Below are positions 59,687-64,000 of a stretch of DNA of 64,000 nucleotides, piece by piece. How positions within the stretch are numbered: position 1 is the first letter of the stretch; each line of letters begins with the position of its first letter. The notes beneath the pieces were generated by a model that saw only the letters and a program-made list of their open reading frames with translations, made no database searches and had not been told where the DNA came from. The DNA lies in contig JAKPQA010000182.1 in NCBI GenBank assembly GCA_029547025.1, forward strand, positions 1 through 64,000, given 5' to 3'. Position numbers and translations under genes: made by a program. This stretch comes from Armatimonadota bacterium (GTDB lineage Bacteria; Armatimonadota; Zipacnadia; UBA1398; JAKPQA01).

Positions 59687-62382
59687 GAGCCCACCGACTC
59701 GAGGGTAACCCAGAGCAACCGGGGACTCGGTGTGACCGCCAACGGCCCGAACCGGCCCGGGCCTCGGGACGGCAGGGCGGCCCCTGTCGTGGCATCACAG
59801 ATGCCCAGCCGCCAGCCGGGCGGGACGTTCTCGGCGCAGAGGACCGCCGGCAGGGAGCCGTCGACCGCCCCGACCCGGATCGTGTAGGTCACGACTCCAC
59901 CCTTCACGGGACGAACCTCGCGCGCCAGCCCACACTCGGGGCCGCCGTCGGCCAGGGCGGACACGATGAGTGGCTGTCCGGGCCCGGGGGGCAGAGCCTC
60001 GACATCGAAGGAGGGATCGAAGCCCTCGCTGGCACCGCGTGCCGCGCCCAACAGCACGGAAGCGGTCACTCCGGAAGGGGGCTCGGCCCGCAGCCGCACG
60101 GCCCATTCGGGCTCCGGCACCGAGCGAACGCCCGCGCGCACCGAAGACGCGGCGGCAGTCGGGTTCGGCACCGTGACCGTCACGCCGCTGACCTTGCAGT
60201 ACATCCAGTAGCCGGACCACGGGACCAGGCTGCTCGCTTCCTGGTAGCCGGCGGCCTCGGTGTAGCCGAACACCAGGCCGCGCACCCAGGCGTTCTGCAC
60301 GGCTTGGGCGAAGCTGACCGAGCCCGAGCCGTTGTCGACGGCCAGGTCGGCGACGTTGACGTTCTGGGTGAACGGACAGCCGACCAGGTTCCACCCCGGT
60401 GTGAGGTAGAGCTTGTGGGACATTCCCGCCGGGATGACATCGGCCTCGAACTGGACCTGCAGGGGCGAGGTCACCCGCAACCAATAACCCCGGCCGGGGA
60501 CGAGAGGCGGCATGAACGGGTAGACCTCGTAGAGCTCATCCTGCCGGGCTGGATCCCAGTAGGCCATGAGGAGTTGCGAGGGGTCCACGCCAAGCGCGGC
60601 TGAGTCCTCGGTGGCCACGGGATAGCCGGGCACGGACATGAGGTGCATGCCCGCGGTACCCGCCGCGAAGTAGTGGGAAAGAGTCTGGCGCTCCAGGATG
60701 CTCGGCAAGATGACATAGAAAAAGTAGCCGGTATTCACCTGACGAGTCGTGGAGACGCCATCGGCGTCGGTGAAGGTGAAGCGCACCTTGGCGGGATAGG
60801 AGTCGACGCCGCCAACTCGCGATCCGAAGGCCCCCTGGGACACAGTGATGTTCTCGGACGATCCCCCGTTGAAGGACACGCTCACGGTGCCGTCATCCCG
60901 CCCGATCGCTGCCCCGAGTATCGAGCTGCCGGTGGCCTCGGTCTCGCCCCGCACCATGTAGGGGAAGATGAGCTGCCGCTGGACGGAGCCGATCGCCACG
61001 GTGACCGTGATGCGCTGAGCGCCGCCAATGTTGTACAGCGACCCCACGTAGTAGCCCTGCCCGGCATCGGTGCCCACGCCGGGGATGGAGACCTCGTAGC
61101 CCTCCTGCACATACAGGGAGAACGCGGCGGTGTAGTCGAAGAACTCGAGCACGGCGCCACCCGAGCGCGGCGTCTCGCGGCCGTCTTCGGTGGCAACGAA
61201 GGTATCGATGACGAGAATCAGCCGGTCGTGTTCGGGGAGTGAGTAGATGTAGGTGCGGTCACCGACGTCGAGGCTGGTGTCGAGAGCATATTGGCGACGG
61301 AACCACTCATAGAAGGATTGCCCTTCGACCGAGGGCAGCACGCTCGACGCGATCCTCGCCAGCACAGGCACGTTCCCGGCAGCGGTAGCGTCGGCGTTCC
61401 ACCGGGCGTAATAGGCATCATTGAACCGGGCGAAGAAGGTGGGGTCCTCGACCCAGCACTTGGACCAGGCAGCCGCAGCCATCCCGAGCCGCCACGTGAT
61501 CATGCCGTCGAACCCGGTGCCGAAGATGCGGTCATGCCCGAGTTCCGGGGTGTTGAGCAGCTCGTAAAGATTCGTCACGTACAATGAGCCATAGCTGGGG
61601 TCATAGGCCGGGTTGTAGATGCTGACGATGGCATCGGCCGCCGCGACGGAGAACCCCTGCTCCCACTGCTCGTAGTAGAACATGGCGTCGTCGTGGAAGG
61701 CGTGCAGGAGCTGCCGGACGATCATGACATGGTTCGCGTCGGCATTGTCGGTGAGCGCGGGGATGCGGATCTCATTGGCCGTGGCATCGTACACGCCGCC
61801 TGTGAGATCCGTGATGGTGTCATCTAGAACCAGGGTCACCGTGTTGCTGAAGGCGGGTTTGCCGTAGACCTGGACACAGACGGGATAGATGGCATCGACA
61901 AAGGCACTCAGCTCGGCTTGGGCCGCCGGGCTCCAGCCATCATAGGCGAAGGTCAGATCACCATTACCCGCACGCGCCAACCCTCTCGCCACGGCGTCGC
62001 GGTTGGGGAGGACGAGCTCGCCGTCACGAGTATGGATGAGGCGGCGTCCCAGCAGGAGCCGGGAACCGGCTGGCCTGGCGCCCACCGACGCGAGGAACCG
62101 GTGGAGCGACTGCGCGCCGGCATAGGACTCCGTGGAAGCCCCTCGAACGGACACACGGTCTGAGGCCGATGCGGGCTCCTCGACGAGTAGGGCATCGATT
62201 GGGCCCGAGGCCACCGTGGCGAACGGCAAGTTGACCGCGTTGCCGAAGCGAAAGGCGGCGCCCGCAGTGGCCATGCCGCCCGCTCCGGTTCCTGCCCCAC
62301 AGCCGCCCACCAGCACCCCCCAGGCGACCAGAAGGGCACCGAGCGCGGCCCGTCCCATGACCGGGCCTCGCAACACACCCAT
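59683..62382 (-). CDS. Large lipoprotein with a degenerate zincin-like region
   Basis: An 899-residue lipoprotein (lipobox VLVGGC). About residues 220-260 contain IVRQLLHAFHDDAMFYYEQWEQGFSVAAADA. This resembles the HExxH...WxxEG pattern of gluzincin peptidases, but the HE is replaced by RQ, so it is probably not an active protease. A C-terminal module has KLYLTPGWNLVGCPF and YWMYCKVSGVTVTV, a pattern I associate with Armatimonadota surface proteins. I start at ATG 62382 because GAGG lies 9 bases upstream; the track start is GTG 62421. It is the first gene of the leftward lipoprotein operon. Function is unknown. Confidence 0.75.
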   Translation of the reverse strand: MGVLRGPVMGRAALGALLVAWGVLVGGCGAGTGAGGMATAGAAFRFGNAVNLPFATVASGPIDALLVEEPASASDRVSVRGASTESYAGAQSLHRFLASVGARPAGSRLLLGRRLIHTRDGELVLPNRDAVARGLARAGNGDLTFAYDGWSPAAQAELSAFVDAIYPVCVQVYGKPAFSNTVTLVLDDTITDLTGGVYDATANEIRIPALTDNADANHVMIVRQLLHAFHDDAMFYYEQWEQGFSVAAADAIVSIYNPAYDPSYGSLYVTNLYELLNTPELGHDRIFGTGFDGMITWRLGMAAAAWSKCWVEDPTFFARFNDAYYARWNADATAAGNVPVLARIASSVLPSVEGQSFYEWFRRQYALDTSLDVGDRTYIYSLPEHDRLILVIDTFVATEDGRETPRSGGAVLEFFDYTAAFSLYVQEGYEVSIPGVGTDAGQGYYVGSLYNIGGAQRITVTVAIGSVQRQLIFPYMVRGETEATGSSILGAAIGRDDGTVSVSFNGGSSENITVSQGAFGSRVGGVDSYPAKVRFTFTDADGVSTTRQVNTGYFFYVILPSILERQTLSHYFAAGTAGMHLMSVPGYPVATEDSAALGVDPSQLLMAYWDPARQDELYEVYPFMPPLVPGRGYWLRVTSPLQVQFEADVIPAGMSHKLYLTPGWNLVGCPFTQNVNVADLAVDNGSGSVSFAQAVQNAWVRGLVFGYTEAAGYQEASSLVPWSGYWMYCKVSGVTVTVPNPTAAASSVRAGVRSVPEPEWAVRLRAEPPSGVTASVLLGAARGASEGFDPSFDVEALPPGPGQPLIVSALADGGPECGLAREVRPVKGGVVTYTIRVGAVDGSLPAVLCAENVPPGWRLGICDATTGAALPSRGPGRFGPLAVTPSPRLLWVTLESVGS

Positions 62383-62582
62383 GTGGCACCGCCTCGCGCA
62401 CATCGCTTCGCTGATCTTCACGAGTTAGACGTCCCGCTCACCGCCCTCGTCTCAGTCAGACGGTACCACAGGACCGAGGGTTCAGGCACGGACCTCCAGG
62501 GGCATGGACGCCCAGTTGGGGCCACGGGGCGCGGCCCGCACCCTGACCGGCTCCGAGCGGACGGTGGTGCGGTCGATTGGTG

Positions 62583-62612
62583 CTGACCTGAGGGGCCACC
62601 AGGCCATATACT
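62583..62612 (+). promoter_or_regulatory. Candidate promoter for the small membrane-protein gene
   Basis: CTGACC (62583-62588) and TATACT (62607-62612) are separated by 18 bases, a reasonable sigma-70-type pair. The start codon follows 22 bases after the -10. Confidence 0.45.
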
Positions 62613-62634
62613 GGGGCCGCAGCGGAGGTGAGCC

Positions 62635-63030
62635 ATGGACGCGCCGGACCATCGAGCGCCTCTCGGCTGGGTCTTCGTCGTCGTGGGCATTGCGGCGATC
62701 GTTGGGGGAATGACAGCCCGGCGGGAGCCTGCGGCACCGGAGAGCGGCGACGAGGCGCTGTTGGCGGCCATGGGCAGCCGCGAGCGGATTGAGGGCCGTC
62801 TCCGCGCCGAGGCCAAGGACCTGCTCGAATGGGAGATGCTGTCGACCGGGGAGCCGGTTCGCTCGGGCCGCATCGTGATCCCGGTATCGCCCGAGGGGCT
62901 GGGGGCGGTGACCATCGAACAACCGAAGTCTCCGAGACCGGGAACCATGATCGTCAGCGGCATCATACTGATCGGCATCGGCACGATCCTCAAGCTGTTC
63001 GCGCAGCCCAGTCCGCCGCCGGTCGCCTAG
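62635..63030 (+). CDS. Small membrane protein of unknown function
   Basis: A 131-residue protein with two hydrophobic segments, WVFVVVGIAAIVGGM near the N-terminus and TMIVSGIILIGIGTILKLF near the C-terminus, around a charged middle (GSRERIEGRLRAEAKDLLEWEML). I do not recognise a family. GCGGAGG lies upstream of the ATG. It is likely co-transcribed with the flavin-fold protein gene 35 bases downstream. Confidence 0.65.
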   Translation: MDAPDHRAPLGWVFVVVGIAAIVGGMTARREPAAPESGDEALLAAMGSRERIEGRLRAEAKDLLEWEMLSTGEPVRSGRIVIPVSPEGLGAVTIEQPKSPRPGTMIVSGIILIGIGTILKLFAQPSPPPVA

Positions 63031-63065
63031 ATCCATCGGCCGACTCACATACGGAGGGCCGCTCC

Positions 63066-63563
63066 ATGTCAGATCCAGGGTCACAGACCGATGCCAGGCA
63101 AGCCATGGAGCGTATCCTGGCCAGCCAGTCCGTCGGGCATCTGGGTCTCACCGACGCCGGTGAGGTCTATGTGGTGCCGCTGAACTACACGTACTCGCGG
63201 GGACGGATCTTGTTCCACTGCGCGCTGGAGGGCCGGAAGCTCGACATGATCCGCGCGAATCCCCGGGTCTGTTTCGAGGTGTCCTGCCAGGGCGCAGAAC
63301 CCCTTCCTCACGGGGGCGATCCATGCGACACGCCCTTCGAGAGCGTTATCTGCTGGGGTACGGCCCGGATCGTCGAGGACCTATCGGAACGGCGGGCCAT
63401 ACTCGACGAGTTCCAGATGCGCTTCGAGAAGCCTGGCGGTCCACGGGAGCCGGTCCCCATGGCCCGTGTCGAGCGCTGTGGGGCGGTGGAGATCGCCGTC
63501 TCGCGCATGACCGGACGCCGGGGACTGGGGCATCGGCCCGAGCGGTGGGAGTGGGTGGCATGA
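63066..63563 (+). CDS. Pyridoxamine 5'-phosphate oxidase-fold (flavin-binding) protein
   Basis: A 165-residue PNPOx-like split-barrel protein. The family pattern is visible in ILASQSVGHLGLTDAGEVYVVPLNYTYSRGRILFHCALEGRKLDMIRANPRVCFEVS, and then in VICWGTARIVED and ERCGAVEIAVSRMTGRRG. Relatives bind FMN or F420 and are often general reductases or heme-degrading-type proteins. I start at ATG 63066 rather than the track start 62829, which lies inside the previous gene. Function beyond the fold is unknown. Confidence 0.82.
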   Translation: MSDPGSQTDARQAMERILASQSVGHLGLTDAGEVYVVPLNYTYSRGRILFHCALEGRKLDMIRANPRVCFEVSCQGAEPLPHGGDPCDTPFESVICWGTARIVEDLSERRAILDEFQMRFEKPGGPREPVPMARVERCGAVEIAVSRMTGRRGLGHRPERWEWVA

Positions 63564-63585
63564 GCGCCGCCCAGCAGGCGGGGCC

Positions 63586-64000
63586 ATGAGGCGGTCGCTG
63601 GTGGTGGGGCTCCTGGCATGGGTCGTGGCCGGCAGCGTCGCGCCGGCCGCGCCAGCTCGCGAGACGATCTCGCTGGACGGCACCTGGCGCTTCTGCATCG
63701 ACGAGAACCGCATCGGGCTCCACCGGCAGTGGCACGTGCGCGCCCCGCAGACACAACCCATCCGAGTGCCCTCGTGCTGGGAGGAGTACCCGCAGTGGGC
63801 CCACTACGACGGGGTGGCCTGGTACTTCCGGACCATCGCGGTGGGGCCCCGAAGGGGTGCCGAGCGCATCGCCTTGCGGTTCGAGGCCGTGAACTACCGG
63901 GCCGAAGTTTACCTCGACGGCACCTTCGCCGGCCGGCACGAGGGCGGCTACACCCCCTTCGAGGTGGATCTGACCCAGGCACTGCAGACGCCGCCCCGGC
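63586..64000 (+). CDS. GH2-family glycosidase, N-terminal fragment
   Basis: A fragment of about 138 residues that runs off the right edge. A signal peptide (LVVGLLAWVVAGSVAPAAPA) is followed by the GH2 sugar-binding domain: ISLDGTWRFCIDENRIG, IRVPSCWEEYP, WYFRTIAVGP, and IALRFEAVNYRAEVYLDGTFAGRHEGGYTPFEVDLT. These are the hallmark strands of the jelly-roll domain in beta-galactosidases and beta-glucuronidases. The catalytic barrel lies outside the window. It is 22 bases after the flavin-fold gene and may share its transcript. Confidence 0.85.
   Translation, partial: MRRSLVVGLLAWVVAGSVAPAAPARETISLDGTWRFCIDENRIGLHRQWHVRAPQTQPIRVPSCWEEYPQWAHYDGVAWYFRTIAVGPRRGAERIALRFEAVNYRAEVYLDGTFAGRHEGGYTPFEVDLTQALQTPPR

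Overview
The window is high-GC chromosomal DNA from a Gram-negative-type bacterium. It has outer-membrane-type POTRA domains, many lipoproteins and Sec or Tat signal peptides, a class B PBP2, and a dnaA/dnaN origin region. No 16S or other phylogenetic marker was examined beyond dnaA and dnaN, so taxonomy is inference. The mix of DUF6785-like membrane proteins, DUF4038/DUF5060 glycosidases, GH172, Gfo/Idh/MocA oxidoreductases, LamG-like secreted proteins, carboxypeptidase-regulatory-like lipoproteins and a C-terminal 'GWNLVGCPF' module looks most like Armatimonadota. A planctomycete-like or Hydrogenedentes/Sumerlaeota-like lineage is the alternative. The lifestyle suggested is a polysaccharide- or glycoside-degrading heterotroph.

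Layout. 1-315: start of a glycosidase-like gene running off the left edge. 641-715: tRNA-Asp. About 0.8-6.3 kb: a putative metalloid/thiophile-handling neighbourhood with a DUF318/ArsP-type permease, two substrate-binding lipoproteins carrying cysteines where ModA binds its ligand (one fused to a thioredoxin-like domain), a DUF4405 membrane protein, a nitroreductase, and an ArsR regulator with a tiny Cys-rich protein. Two copies of a structured dispersed repeat flank this block. 6.7-10.4 kb: leftward operon of a Tat-exported oxidoreductase, a triple-repeat secreted protein and an esterase. 10.5-21 kb: mostly rightward genes: 5'-nucleotidase-like, FGE-fold protein, PBP2, radical SAM, lipid kinase, LON-domain protein, GH172, PilZ-GAF. 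21-26 kb: leftward peroxiredoxin and two secreted sugar-binding-like proteins. 26.2-33.3 kb: rightward prepilin, a large membrane protein, an oxidoreductase, a flavoprotein disulfide reductase, and a two-gene AAA ATPase/TOPRIM-like pair that resembles phage-defence modules.

33.3-44.8 kb: leftward 1570-residue glycosidase fusion, hybrid histidine kinase with three GAF repeats, second DUF4405 protein and a TPR protein. 44.8-52.8 kb: rightward POTRA-TPR protein, Na+/solute symporter translationally coupled to an (alpha/alpha)6-type glycosidase, and a citrate (Re)-synthase-like enzyme. 52.9-57.2 kb: replication origin region (dnaN, dnaA, an ATPase-wHTH regulator), with DnaA boxes on both sides of dnaA. 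57.2-62.4 kb: leftward PilZ protein and a three-gene lipoprotein operon. 62.6-64 kb: a small membrane protein, a flavin/PLP-oxidase-fold protein and the start of a GH2 glycosidase.

Two parts deserve most attention. One is the Cys-SBP/ArsP/ArsR/Cys-rich-peptide neighbourhood. The other is the AAA + TOPRIM-like gene pair. No CRISPR array, rRNA, transposase or phage structural gene was seen.
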